Positions 35,301 to 42,830 are shown, numbered from the stretch's first letter. The stretch: 47,971 nucleotides of DNA from an uncultured Saprospiraceae bacterium (GCA_937959275.1 CALGLU010000073.1:1-47971), one strand, 5' to 3'. Program-made: numbers and translations. The notes: generated by a model from the letters alone, not told the origin.

Positions 35301-35353
35301 AACAGAATCAAGAAGAATAGAAACGATTTCAAAACATCAGAGGTATAACACAT
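32330..35353 (-). CDS. secreted Asp-box propeller protein with TSP3, GEVED and C-terminal coathanger-like domains
   Basis: The 1007-residue protein has a signal peptide (about 1-26). A propeller region (about 85-640) carries Asp-box motifs such as T-I-D-G-G-Q-S-Y, S-T-D-G-G-L-T-W, S-V-D-G-G-S-S-F, S-L-D-K-G-E-T-W and S-L-D-A-G-D-S-W. A thrombospondin-3-like Ca loop follows (D-P-D-A-D-N-D-G-I-C-D). A GEVED domain (about 800-920) includes A-W-I-D-F-D-R-N-G and F-G-E-V-E-D-Y. A terminal domain of about 60 residues ends F-H-A-F-I-D-G-C-G-G-Q. That last part resembles the C-terminal domain often called 3-coathanger/GCX_COOH in Bacteroidota secreted proteins. The protein is probably exported to the surface, but its function is unknown. 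It is convergent with the plug gene. Confidence 0.83.
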   Translation of the reverse strand: MCYTSDVLKSFLFFLILLSSHVSLAQQNIRELLSNAVEYEETVKLAEDYFTNKYPTLSRSQLSSGEFRDGDFVKYMRWKRFWQNHLNEKKTHLGNIPAELAKASIHKNQSLSVYSSIPWTNISYSDYIVGQIGLGRTTSMAFHPTDPNIFYVGAAIGGIWKTIDGGQSYTPLGDELPFMAVSSIVVDQQNPQTIYIAISDHVWYGPPGIGIYKSTDGGLTWNPTSLSFSFTDNIRIYWLQASIDNPNTLFVATADGLFKTDDGFSTHTKVISQGCFDVKPHPSNNNIIYAGSLNGQFLKSVDGGSSFNTTATLGSNPVFLGISLASPGRVYARHSSTLHKSYDEGQTFTETSNFAENNEVFVLSPLNADIIVSGNFETYQSDNNGINFTKTMNWLGNNNLPEVHVDQRNMYINPLENDKAYYCNDGGLYRYSISSKTFENLSNGLKITQYYDIATAQTDPVIIGGGSQDNGNMFREADGVWDDYASTGDGMNQEIDPTDANTRYWAYQQGALRRWVNGTNTQISPPGQNGNGAWETPFRLDETNPSRIIAGYTQVYESLDKGETWSIISSNLAGSNLEEIAISKSNPDRIYATNSNQLFVKEISGNTWVTKSMPSGGLISDIEVDPLDMNTLYISVPGYSQGSKVYRSLDAGDSWINISGTLPNVSIGAIELYQDVPEGIFVGTDVGVFYRDVNTNDWLEYGDLPNTRVEDIEIQYSIQKIRVGTHGRGIFEADIEIESCMPTDPDADNDGICDLFDTCPNLDDTLIGQACEDGNPDTSGETYSMACLCEGGISNLSYCNAMGSAGTGADWINRVRLNTLDHSSTKTSYSDFKIYRTTLDKGINHTLTVSLNYSFPLDEVYAWIDFDRNGVFDATDLIPMSPINRSIHESIGNFSIPMLSSGITTMRVRVIYADPNTAEPCQNYFGEVEDYTIDIGCYQNFDNANTLMGIQTVDEKFETDGIIRSVQNINNNSDVIYDSKQAIILDPVFEIVSGAIFHAFIDGCGGQ

Positions 35354-35478
35354 ATAATAATTGAGCTTATTAATTTAATAAGGAATATACAAGTGCAAAT
35401 CTACTTCTGTTGTTGAATCACTTTGCACAACAAAGTTATTGTTTTTGGTTTAACAATGCATGAACTTCTGCTAATGCA

Positions 35479-35648
35479 TTAGTAGTTTGTCAATTTTATC
35501 TTGACGAGTTGAATTTGATAGTATTTTGTTCATCAACTAGGCGCAGGTTCGGTCTGATAACCTTAGCTATCAAGGCCGGTTCTGTAACGACGTGCATGTG
35601 CAAAATACGCCAAATGCACTAGTCAAGTTTATCTTGACAGACCACTAG
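35479..35648 (-). repeat. 170-bp MITE-like element (family B, full copy 2, reverse orientation)
   Basis: Read in reverse complement, this matches the element at 16659-16827 along its whole length, including GGCGTATTTTGCACATGCAC and CAGACCGAACCTGCGCCTAG. The right terminus (35633-35648) matches CTAGTGGTCTGTCAAG inverted. The left terminus TTAGTAGTTTGTCAAT (35479-35494) is degraded at four positions. Internal remnants show that each end was originally a 37-bp palindrome like those at 12462 and 43593. Confidence 0.85.
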
Positions 35649-35677
35649 AATAACTTGGCATGTGTGTAAAGGAGGAA

Positions 35678-36535
35678 TCAAAGCAAACACCCTGAATACC
35701 AGACATAAGTCATCGTGACAAAAGCAACGGCATTACTAGCAAAGCCAAAAAACTTCATCTGGCCTAATGTATATTGATTGGTTTTATAGATCAGGAATAG
35801 ATCAGCAATGAACCAACATAAGCCTAGACCTAACATCCCTCCAAATATGTAGGCCTTAAAATAGAAGATGAGGATAGCGACTTCTACGGTCACTATGCCT
35901 ATAATGAGCAATTTGGTTTTGCGCATACCAATGACTGTCGCAGTGGTCCGTCTACCTGAGGCAATATCTGGCTCAATATCCATAACCTCTCCAATGAGAT
36001 GTGATTGAAATGCAAAAAGTAAAAGATAACAATAGGTCATGGGCTGAATACTGGCAGTATCATTCAACAGAACACTAAGTGGAACGACAAGCAAATACCC
36101 AATCTGACAAAGCAACTCAAACGGTGGCCGACTTCGAAGTCCCTTGATAGGAAGATTATAGGCCCAATTGATTCCAATCAAACCCAACAAGAGCAAAAAC
36201 ATAGGCAGGCGATCGAGGTATAAGAACATGGGTAAGAATACGATCTGCACCAATACAATGGGTAACCATAATTTTGCCAATTGGACCTCCGTACCACGGG
36301 CTCCAAAGAGGAAACTATCTTTTCTTGGATTTTTGGCATCAATCTCTCTGTCTACGATATCATTCCAGCCATAAACAAGAAGATTTAATGGGAACGTGCA
36401 GTAGACAAAACCAAGCCAAAAGATGGGATCTGACCATATAGCTGTCATGCCGCCTGTTGGTAGTAGATACAGCCAAAGTGTAGCGAACCATAATCCAGGT
36501 CTCGAAACTTTTAAGTAAAAAAGAATTTGCTTCAC
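35678..36535 (-). CDS. UbiA-family prenyltransferase
   Basis: The 285-residue protein is an eight- or nine-helix membrane protein. The first prenyl-diphosphate/Mg motif is N-D-I-V-D-R-E-I-D at about residues 58-66, followed by A-K-N-P-R-K. The second acidic motif is G-E-V-M-D-I-E-P-D near 185, followed by G-R-R-T-T-A. UbiA enzymes attach prenyl chains to aromatic acceptors (quinones, haem, chlorophyll) or to sugars. The acceptor cannot be named here, and no quinone or carotenoid genes flank it. It is a single gene, with a full inverted-repeat element just downstream and the TolC gene divergent upstream. Confidence 0.9.
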   Translation of the reverse strand: MKQILFYLKVSRPGLWFATLWLYLLPTGGMTAIWSDPIFWLGFVYCTFPLNLLVYGWNDIVDREIDAKNPRKDSFLFGARGTEVQLAKLWLPIVLVQIVFLPMFLYLDRLPMFLLLLGLIGINWAYNLPIKGLRSRPPFELLCQIGYLLVVPLSVLLNDTASIQPMTYCYLLLFAFQSHLIGEVMDIEPDIASGRRTTATVIGMRKTKLLIIGIVTVEVAILIFYFKAYIFGGMLGLGLCWFIADLFLIYKTNQYTLGQMKFFGFASNAVAFVTMTYVWYSGCLL

Positions 36536-36712
36536 TTGTTATCTTTATCTGACAAGTAAAAATGGACTTTAAAACGTAGAATTTCGTCACTCTGTTGCAA
36601 CTAAAATCAGTTTTACCTCGTCTATAACATTGAATAATAGTATGTTAATCGAATACTCATTGGTTTTCATAGAATTATAATCTACAGAAAGAATACATTA
36701 GCTATCATTGCA

Positions 36713-38152
36713 ATGAAAATTTTAAGCATGCGACAAACAATCTGGACATTTTGCCTCATTTTATCATGTTGTCTTACTTCTCAAGCTCAAGAAGTATGGA
36801 ATTTGGAAAAGTGCGTACGATACGCATGGTCAAACTCCTTAGGTCTCACACAGGCTCAATATAATGAACAACTTGAAGGGATAAATGTGACCCAAGCCCG
36901 CCATGCGCGAAACCCAAGCGTCAACGGTTCAGGAGGCCTCAACTGGAATTTTGGACGATCATTGGATCCGACTACGGATGCGTTTACGACTCAAACATTC
37001 TTCTCCAATCAATATTCAGTAAATGCAGGGATGACGTTGTTCAATGGATTTAGAATCAAGAACCAATTGAAACAATCAGGTCTCGATCTGGATGCCGCTC
37101 AAAAAGATACAGAACAACTTAAACAGGATATTGCTCTTGATGTTGCCAGTGCATATTTAAATGCCCTATTTGCTCAAGAAAGTATGAACACTGCTCAATA
37201 CGCTCTAGATCTAAGCACTGAACAGTTAAATCAAATCGATAAACTCATCGCTGCAGGATCAAGGCCTCGTAACGAAAGATTGGAATTACTAGCCCAAATA
37301 GCGACTAACGAACAAGAGTTGATCAACATGAGTAATACCGAAACGATTGCTCTGCTCACACTCAAGCAACTCATGAACTATGATGTCGAGACAGACATTG
37401 TGTTAGAAGTACCTGATGAAAATGCAGTCACCGTTTTCAGCGATCCCGCTTTATTGACATTTAAAGACGTCTATAAAAAAGCAATCGAAAATCAACCCAA
37501 TATAGAAGCTGGAAAAATTAGATTAAGCAGTGCTGAAATGGGTGTAAAAATAGCAGAATCTGGACTATACCCATCTGTTTCTGCTGGTGTAGGGGTATCT
37601 TCAAATTACTCTAATCAAGGACGTCGAATCGATGGCTTTAACGAAGTGGTCAATGACACTAGAGTTATTTTTAACGGACAAGATGCAGTTGTTGGATTTC
37701 CTTCTACTGTTCCCCTCACGTCTAAAAACCCTTATTTTAACCAGCTTGACGAAAATTTAGGCTATGGATTTGGGGTCAGCTTAAACGTTCCGATCTACAA
37801 CAACTATCAAACTAAAGCTCAAATCGAACGAGCTAAACTGAATGTTTTGAATACTCAAAATCAAAATGAACAGCTCAATCAGCGCTTACGAGCATCAGTC
37901 CAACAAGCATTGGCAGATGCACAAACAGCCAAAGTGGCCTATGAAGCCTCGCAAAAAAGTGTAGAAGCGCAAGAAGCTGCCTTCCAAAATGCTGAAAAAC
38001 GCTTTGATTTGGGTGCAATTAACACCTATGACTACATTTCTGCTAAAAATCAATTCGACAGTTCTCAGGTTAGAGCCATCATCGCTAAATATGATTATAT
38101 ATTTAAAACGAAAATATTAGACTTCTATCTCGGGAGACCGTTAACTTTGTAG
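36713..38152 (+). CDS. TolC-family outer-membrane efflux protein
   Basis: The 479-residue protein has a signal peptide (about 1-26, ending T-S-Q-A-Q). Two repeated outer-membrane-efflux (OEP) halves of long helices follow, the first opening W-N-L-E-K-C-V-R-Y-A and the second including V-Y-K-K-A-I-E-N-Q-P-N-I. The closing R-F-D-L-G-A-I-N-T-Y-D-Y family motif is present. TolC proteins form the outer-membrane and periplasmic tunnel of efflux and type I secretion pumps. It is followed 24 nt later by a periplasmic adaptor. No inner-membrane transporter gene is in the operon, so the pump partner must lie elsewhere. Confidence 0.93.
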   Translation: MKILSMRQTIWTFCLILSCCLTSQAQEVWNLEKCVRYAWSNSLGLTQAQYNEQLEGINVTQARHARNPSVNGSGGLNWNFGRSLDPTTDAFTTQTFFSNQYSVNAGMTLFNGFRIKNQLKQSGLDLDAAQKDTEQLKQDIALDVASAYLNALFAQESMNTAQYALDLSTEQLNQIDKLIAAGSRPRNERLELLAQIATNEQELINMSNTETIALLTLKQLMNYDVETDIVLEVPDENAVTVFSDPALLTFKDVYKKAIENQPNIEAGKIRLSSAEMGVKIAESGLYPSVSAGVGVSSNYSNQGRRIDGFNEVVNDTRVIFNGQDAVVGFPSTVPLTSKNPYFNQLDENLGYGFGVSLNVPIYNNYQTKAQIERAKLNVLNTQNQNEQLNQRLRASVQQALADAQTAKVAYEASQKSVEAQEAAFQNAEKRFDLGAINTYDYISAKNQFDSSQVRAIIAKYDYIFKTKILDFYLGRPLTL

Positions 38153-38176
38153 GAACTTCAATAAGTTGATGTACCT

Positions 38177-39532
38177 ATGACTAAACGTAAACGAAAATCA
38201 AGACGGTGGTTACTGCTCATATTATTGCTATTGTTTTTGGCGGCTCTTGCTTTTGCTTATTTTAAAAATAAAAATAAGCCAAAAGGAGAAGAAGTCACCA
38301 TAGAAGAAGTCTCCAAACGCACCATCAAAGAAACAGTCTCTGCAAGTGGAAGAATTTTCCCAGAAGTAGAGGTTAAGATTAGTTCTGATGTATCAGGCGA
38401 AATTGTAAAGCTATTAGTTGAAGAAGGGGATTCTGTTGTGATGGGTCAGATACTAGCCAAGATTGACCCGGAAGCCTATGTGTCAGCGGTCGAACGAGGG
38501 AGAGCATCTCTTGACAATCAAAAAGCCCAGGTTGCGATTTCCAGATCTCAAAAGCAAAATAATATTGCTCAGAAAGAACAAATTATAGCGAGTCTAGAAA
38601 ATGCTACACAGGTCCATGCCCGAAATACAAAACTAAAAGATGATGGTGTGATCTCTGAAGTTGAGTTTCAACAATCACTCTCTAATCTACGTGCCCTAGA
38701 AGCCAATATCAAAGCTGCAGAAGCAGGCATCGCCTCTTCAGAAGAAAGCATTAACGCAGCACAGTTTCAAGTCAAGAGTTCAGAAGCGTCCTTAAAAGAA
38801 TTGACAACAAATCTAAATCGAACGACAATCAGAGCGCCACAAAGCGGGATCATCTCAAGCCTGTCAGTCGAACAAGGAGAACGTGTCGTCGGGACGATTC
38901 AAATGACAGGTACAGAAATGATGCGTATCGCTAACTTGAATACGATGGAAGTGCAAGTAGAAGTGAGTGAAAATGACATCCTAAAAGTCTCAGTCGGCGA
39001 TTCAGTTAATGTTGAAGTCGACGCTTATGTCGATAAAATCTTTAAAGGAGTAGTCTCCGAAATAGCAAACTCAGCAGCGAATACCAATACGGCAGGAACC
39101 ACATCATTAAATACGGATCAAGTCACCAATTTTATTGTGAAAGCAAGAATTGATAGAGATTCATATGCGAGTATGTCGGGACCTAATTCTAAATATCCAT
39201 TTAGGCCAGGGATGTCAGCATCTGTAGATATTTTCACAAATTCTGCTAATGATGTTCTTAGTATTCCGATACAATCAGTCACAGTGAGAGAGGATGATGA
39301 TAAGAAAATTCAGGAAGTGGTATTTGTCTACGAGGCAGATACTGCTAGAATGATTCCTGTCTCTACAGGCATTCAGGATGATGATTATATAGAAGTGTTG
39401 TCAGGTCTTGATCTTGGTCAGGAGATCGTCTCAGGCCCGTATACTGCTATTTCTAAAACCATAGAAGAGGGGACAGAGTTAAGGCAGAAGGAGGAAGAGG
39501 ACAAGAACAAGAAGGATTCATCAAAATCCTAG
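38177..39532 (+). CDS. HlyD/MacA-type periplasmic adaptor (membrane fusion protein)
   Basis: The 451-residue protein has one N-terminal membrane helix (about 13-31). Next comes a lipoyl-like half (S-G-E-I-V-K-L-L-V-E-E-G-D-S-V). A long alpha-helical hairpin (about 105-210) follows, then the second lipoyl half (T-I-R-A-P-Q-S-G-I-I-S-S-L). The beta-barrel and membrane-proximal regions make up the rest. The long hairpin and the R-A-P-x-x-G-I-I motif suit MacA-like adaptors that join ABC exporters or RND pumps to TolC. The usual MacB or RND partner is not encoded here. The gene lies between tolC (24 nt) and a glycosyltransferase gene whose TTG start is 5 nt after this stop. Confidence 0.9.
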   Translation: MTKRKRKSRRWLLLILLLLFLAALAFAYFKNKNKPKGEEVTIEEVSKRTIKETVSASGRIFPEVEVKISSDVSGEIVKLLVEEGDSVVMGQILAKIDPEAYVSAVERGRASLDNQKAQVAISRSQKQNNIAQKEQIIASLENATQVHARNTKLKDDGVISEVEFQQSLSNLRALEANIKAAEAGIASSEESINAAQFQVKSSEASLKELTTNLNRTTIRAPQSGIISSLSVEQGERVVGTIQMTGTEMMRIANLNTMEVQVEVSENDILKVSVGDSVNVEVDAYVDKIFKGVVSEIANSAANTNTAGTTSLNTDQVTNFIVKARIDRDSYASMSGPNSKYPFRPGMSASVDIFTNSANDVLSIPIQSVTVREDDDKKIQEVVFVYEADTARMIPVSTGIQDDDYIEVLSGLDLGQEIVSGPYTAISKTIEEGTELRQKEEEDKNKKDSSKS

Positions 39533-39537
39533 CTAGA

Positions 39538-40128
39538 TTGACAGATAAGGCGATTATTACGTTTGTAAAAAACCCTGTTGCAGGGAAAGTTAAGACAAGG
39601 CTTGCCAAGACGATTGGCGATGCTAAGGCCTTAGAGATGTACCTCGCACTTTGTAAGTATACAAGAGAGACAATGTTGACAGTTGACTGTAGTCGGTACG
39701 TCTATTATGATCAGGCTATCATCCAGAAAGACGAATGGAAGACATCAGAATTTGAAAAACAAGTCCAGCATCCAGGCAACTTAGGTGACCGAATTTTACA
39801 TGCTTTTGAAGACGTATTAAAGCATCATTCCAAAGTGTTGATTATCGGTAGTGATTGTCCTCAAATAAAACAAGATCATATTGACTTAGCTTTTGATAGT
39901 TTGGATGAAACTGATCTTGTGATTGGCCCTACACTAGATGGCGGGTATTATCTTTTGGGCCTAAAGCAGAGTCATCCTGCATTGTTTACAGCTATGCCAT
40001 GGAGTACGGCACAAGTGTATGGGACAACCTTGGAGCGCATTTTTGAAAACGACTTATCGATTACAGAATTGGAAAAACTATCTGATGTAGATGTGGAGGA
40101 TGATTTGAAATATGTGGAGTGGTTGTGA
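39538..40128 (+). CDS. TIGR04282/DUF2064-family glycosyltransferase-like protein
   Basis: The 196-residue protein starts at TTG (39538), 5 nt after the adaptor stop. The family opening A-I-I-T-F-V-K-N-P-V-A-G-K-V-K-T-R-L-A follows immediately, so the TTG is well placed. Other signatures are I-I-G-S-D-C-P near 105, D-L-V-I-G-P-T-L-D-G-G-Y-Y-L-L-G near 128, and the closing D-V-D-V-E-D-D. This GT-A-like nucleotide-sugar transferase fold includes proteins linked to arsenosugar synthesis, but most members are of unknown role and no arsenic genes are seen here. It may be co-transcribed with the efflux genes. Confidence 0.88.
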   Translation: MTDKAIITFVKNPVAGKVKTRLAKTIGDAKALEMYLALCKYTRETMLTVDCSRYVYYDQAIIQKDEWKTSEFEKQVQHPGNLGDRILHAFEDVLKHHSKVLIIGSDCPQIKQDHIDLAFDSLDETDLVIGPTLDGGYYLLGLKQSHPALFTAMPWSTAQVYGTTLERIFENDLSITELEKLSDVDVEDDLKYVEWL

Positions 40129-40165
40129 GGGTTTTGCTATTGTTTAGCAGAACAAAAAAGTAAAG

Positions 40166-40260
40166 GAAACCACCTCGATCCCGCATGAGATGCGTGACCA
40201 CTCCTCCGCCAGCTGGCGGAGGAATGGCAGCCGACAACTGGCGGATGACGAGGTGGTTTC
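40166..40260. repeat. 95-bp nested inverted repeat (REP-like element, family D)
   Basis: The outer arms GAAACCACCTCG (40166-40177) and CGAGGTGGTTTC (40249-40260) are a perfect 12-bp inverted repeat. Inside lie a hairpin CGCAT-GAG-ATGCG (40182-40194) and a perfect 20-bp palindrome centred on CCAGCTGG (40203-40222). The result would be a cruciform with two side arms. It lies between the glycosyltransferase and HAD genes and is GC-rich compared with its neighbours. Confidence 0.85.
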
Positions 40261-40307
40261 TTATAATTGTAGCCTGTTATTATTTATTTATATATATTAT
40301 TTGCACT

Positions 40308-40946
40308 ATGATAAAACACATCATATTCGATTTTGGAGGTGTCCTGATGGATTTAAACTATCGCTTGACGGTCCGTGCTTTGGCGGATTTGTTGGCTGTA
40401 GATTTTAAGGATAAAGAGTATATGAATTGGTTTTTGGAGATATTCAAGCGCTACGAAAAAGATGGCATTTCTAGTCAGGACTTTATCAAGGCTTTGCAAT
40501 CAAACTCCAATAAACTTGCTACAGATGAATCCATCATTGAAGCTTGGAATGCGATGCTGATCGGATTGCGCCGCGAACGCTTTGAGATGCTAAAAGAATT
40601 AAAATCAAGCTATGGCGTTTATCTGTTGAGTAATTCAAATCACATCCATTATGATGAGATGTTGAAGTTAACAGGCGAGATGTTTGGCGATATAGACTTT
40701 CATGATGAGTTTTTTCATAAGGCTTATTATTCGCAATTGCTTAAAATGAGAAAACCAGATAAAGAAATTTTTGATTTTATATGTGGAGAGAATCAGTTGA
40801 ATAAAGAGGAGACTTTATTTATTGATGATTTACAGCCAAATATAGATGGTGCTATCGCAGCTGGCTTACGCGCCATTCGCCATGATCCTAAGACTGAAAT
40901 TACTGAGCAATTACAGACGTATATAGACAAAGCAAATATTAAATAA
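40308..40946 (+). CDS. HAD-superfamily hydrolase
   Basis: From the ATG at 40308 the protein has 212 residues. An upstream in-frame ATG (40185) lies inside the palindromic repeat and would add sequence without family similarity. The HAD motifs are in order: nucleophile region I-F-D-F-G-G-V-L-M-D (D8), motif II L-L-S-N-S-N, motif III lysine in R-K-P-D-K-E-I-F, and motif IV L-F-I-D-D-L-Q-P-N. This is the haloacid dehalogenase-like subgroup with G-G instead of the second Asp (D-F-G-G), common in sugar-phosphate phosphatases. The substrate is unknown. The recX start follows 1 nt after its stop. Confidence 0.9.
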   Translation: MIKHIIFDFGGVLMDLNYRLTVRALADLLAVDFKDKEYMNWFLEIFKRYEKDGISSQDFIKALQSNSNKLATDESIIEAWNAMLIGLRRERFEMLKELKSSYGVYLLSNSNHIHYDEMLKLTGEMFGDIDFHDEFFHKAYYSQLLKMRKPDKEIFDFICGENQLNKEETLFIDDLQPNIDGAIAAGLRAIRHDPKTEITEQLQTYIDKANIK

Positions 40947-40947
40947 G

Positions 40948-41409
40948 TTGGTAAACGAAATTGCATTAGAAAAATTAAGACATTACTGTGCCTATCAAGA
41001 GAGATGTCACCAAGAGGTCCGCAGTAAATTATTGAAGATTAAGGTATATGGTGATGATTTAGAAGAAGTGATCAGTGCATTAATTGATGAAAATTTTCTC
41101 AATGAAGAACGCTTTGCCAAAGCCTATGTCAGTGGAAAATTCAGAATAAAAAAGTGGGGTAGATACAAGATTACACAGGAGCTTAAGAAGCGTAGAGTAT
41201 CAGCATATTGTATCAAGAAGGGTTTGGAAGAAATAGATGAAGAAGAATATATCGATACGTTGAGCTCTTTATTGACGACTTATTTAGAGAAAAACAAACA
41301 CTACCCAAAACGGCAACTTGATCAAAAAGCGATTGGCTTCCTTCAGACAAAAGGCTATGAAATAAATCTCATTTTGGAGGAGTTAAAGTCAATGGGTTTT
41401 CGTAAATAA
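40948..41409 (+). CDS. recX: regulatory protein RecX
   Basis: The 153-residue protein starts at TTG (40948), directly after the HAD stop, with no ATG until near its end. It is helical and shows the RecX three-helix repeats. The first covers L-R-H-Y-C-A-Y-Q-E-R-C-H-Q-E-V, the middle L-I-D-E-N-F-L-N-E-E-R-F-A-K-A-Y-V, and then K-W-G-R-Y-K-I-T-Q-E-L. RecX modulates RecA activity by binding the filament groove. It is unlinked to recA here. The SAM riboswitch promoter begins 35 nt after its stop. Confidence 0.88.
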   Translation: MVNEIALEKLRHYCAYQERCHQEVRSKLLKIKVYGDDLEEVISALIDENFLNEERFAKAYVSGKFRIKKWGRYKITQELKKRRVSAYCIKKGLEEIDEEEYIDTLSSLLTTYLEKNKHYPKRQLDQKAIGFLQTKGYEINLILEELKSMGFRK

Positions 41410-41443
41410 ATCATGAAAAATAGAATCTTGACAAAAAGTGTTT

Positions 41444-41451
41444 TACCTTTG
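41444..41451 (+). promoter_or_regulatory. -7 promoter element of the SAM riboswitch-metZ unit
   Basis: TACCTTTG is an exact match to the TAnnTTTG -7 consensus of Bacteroidota. Transcription would start near 41458, about 12 nt before the riboswitch. A TTG lies at 41428-41430, but the spacing to the -7 is shorter than usual, so the -33 element is weak. Confidence 0.6.
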
Positions 41452-41469
41452 AGTCAGTTCATTGTCATA

Positions 41470-41570
41470 CTTATCAAGAAAGGTGGAGGGAAAGGCCCTA
41501 TGATACCTTAGCAACCTGTTCTCAAATAAGGTGCTAATTCCTGATCACATATACCTGTGATTAAGATAAG
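41470..41570 (+). promoter_or_regulatory. SAM-I (S-box) riboswitch
   Basis: The stem P1 is CTTATC (41470-41475) paired with GATAAG (41565-41570). Between them lie the conserved family stretches A-G-G-T-G-G-A-G-G-G, G-G-C-C-C-T-A-T-G, A-G-C-A-A-C-C-T, A-G-G-T-G-C-T-A-A-T-T-C-C and the final A-A-G-A-T-A-A-G. These are the ligand-binding core of SAM-I aptamers. A hairpin GTCAGA-(7)-TCTGAC at 41575-41593 follows, with T-runs 10-20 nt later. It could be the terminator half of the expression platform, or a translation-control element before the ATG at 41645. Confidence 0.9.
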
Positions 41571-41644
41571 AGAAGTCAGATTTCAGTTCTGACATTCCCA
41601 TTCGTTTTTCTTTTTAAGTATGTCGTTAATTTAGAATCAGACAT

Positions 41645-42802
41645 ATGAAATTCGAGACAAAAGCTATTCGTATACAAACAGATCGATCACAACATCGAGA
41701 GCATAGCACACCAATTTACCCGACCAGCTCATTCGTCTTTGATGACGTAGCACAGATGCAAGCGCTCTTCGCTGGAGAAGAGCAAGGCAATATTTATAGT
41801 CGATTTTCTAATCCGACAGTGCAAGAGTTTGAGGAAAAGATAGCCCAGCTAGAAGGTGTGGATCGGGCGATGGCAACTGCCACGGGGATGGCTGCCGTCT
41901 TTGCCAGCTTTATGACATTTTTGAAAGCAGGGGATCACTTGATTGCTTCGCGAGCTGTTTTTGGATCGTCGTTTCAGGTGATCAGTCAGACCTTGGGTAA
42001 TTATGGGATTGAGACAAGTTTTGTGGATGGTGGAGATCCTGAGTCATGGGCGGAAGCGTTGACACCAAAAACTAAAATGTTTTATATCGAATCACCGTCA
42101 AATCCTGGGCTAGTTGTTTTTGATTTGGAGCGTGTCTCAGGCTTTTGCAAAGCGCATGATATTTTATTGAATGTTGATAATTGTTTTGCTACGCCGTATT
42201 TGCAACAGCCAGCAAAGTGGGGCGCGGATTTGATTACACATTCTGCTACAAAATTTATTGATGGGCAGGGGCGTGTTTTGGGTGGTGCTGTTGCTGGGCG
42301 TGAGGAGTTGATTGTTCAGATTTTTCAATTTATCAGGCGAACGGGAGGCTCGTTGTCGCCCTTTAATGCGTGGATCTTATCTAAAAGTTTGGAGACGCTG
42401 GCAGTGCGGATGGATCGGCATTGTGCTAATGCTTTGGCACTTGCTCAGGCCTTGCAGTCGGATTCAAGAATTGCGAAAGTGAATTATCCCTTTTTGCCAG
42501 ATCACCCACAATATGAGTTGGCGACTAAACAGATGCTTAAAGGTGGAGGTATTGTCACCTTTGAATTAGAAGGAGGCTTAGAAGCTGGCGTATCATTTTT
42601 AAATCAGTTACAAATGTTATCCTTAACCGCTAATCTGGGTGATACGAGAAGCATCGCCTCTCATCCCGCATCGACGACCCACTTGCGGGTACCTGAGGAA
42701 GAGCGATTAAAGAATGGAATAACGAATGGCTTAATTAGATTATCAGTTGGGCTAGAACACGTGGATGATATTTTGAATGACATTGATCAGGCCCTTGGTT
42801 GA
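41645..42802 (+). CDS. metZ: O-succinylhomoserine sulfhydrylase or related PLP trans-sulfuration enzyme
   Basis: The 385-residue protein belongs to the Cys/Met-metabolism PLP family. Y-S-R-F-S-N-P-T and the phosphate-binding region A-T-A-T-G-M-A-A-V are near 52-80. The PLP lysine lies in H-S-A-T-K-F-I-D-G-Q-G near 200, with D-N-C-F-A-T-P-Y just before. The closing region S-L-G-D-x-x-S is represented by A-N-L-G-D-T-R-S and R-L-S-V-G-L-E-H. Enzymes of this subgroup make homocysteine from activated homoserine and sulfide. Cystathionine gamma-synthase activity cannot be excluded by sequence alone. The SAM-I riboswitch directly upstream supports a role in methionine synthesis. Confidence 0.9.
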   Translation: MKFETKAIRIQTDRSQHREHSTPIYPTSSFVFDDVAQMQALFAGEEQGNIYSRFSNPTVQEFEEKIAQLEGVDRAMATATGMAAVFASFMTFLKAGDHLIASRAVFGSSFQVISQTLGNYGIETSFVDGGDPESWAEALTPKTKMFYIESPSNPGLVVFDLERVSGFCKAHDILLNVDNCFATPYLQQPAKWGADLITHSATKFIDGQGRVLGGAVAGREELIVQIFQFIRRTGGSLSPFNAWILSKSLETLAVRMDRHCANALALAQALQSDSRIAKVNYPFLPDHPQYELATKQMLKGGGIVTFELEGGLEAGVSFLNQLQMLSLTANLGDTRSIASHPASTTHLRVPEEERLKNGITNGLIRLSVGLEHVDDILNDIDQALG

Positions 42803-42830
42803 GCAAATTTTTTTTTGTATCGTAGTCTCA

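Noticed and set aside
40185-40307. HAD protein start at the ATG in the palindromic repeat
   Set aside because: The first 41 residues would derive from repeat DNA and lack HAD similarity. The ATG at 40308 begins exactly at the nucleophile strand.
41575-41593. Classic intrinsic terminator of the SAM riboswitch
   Set aside because: The hairpin is real but the T-rich tract is 10 nt away, so I did not list it as a separate terminator.
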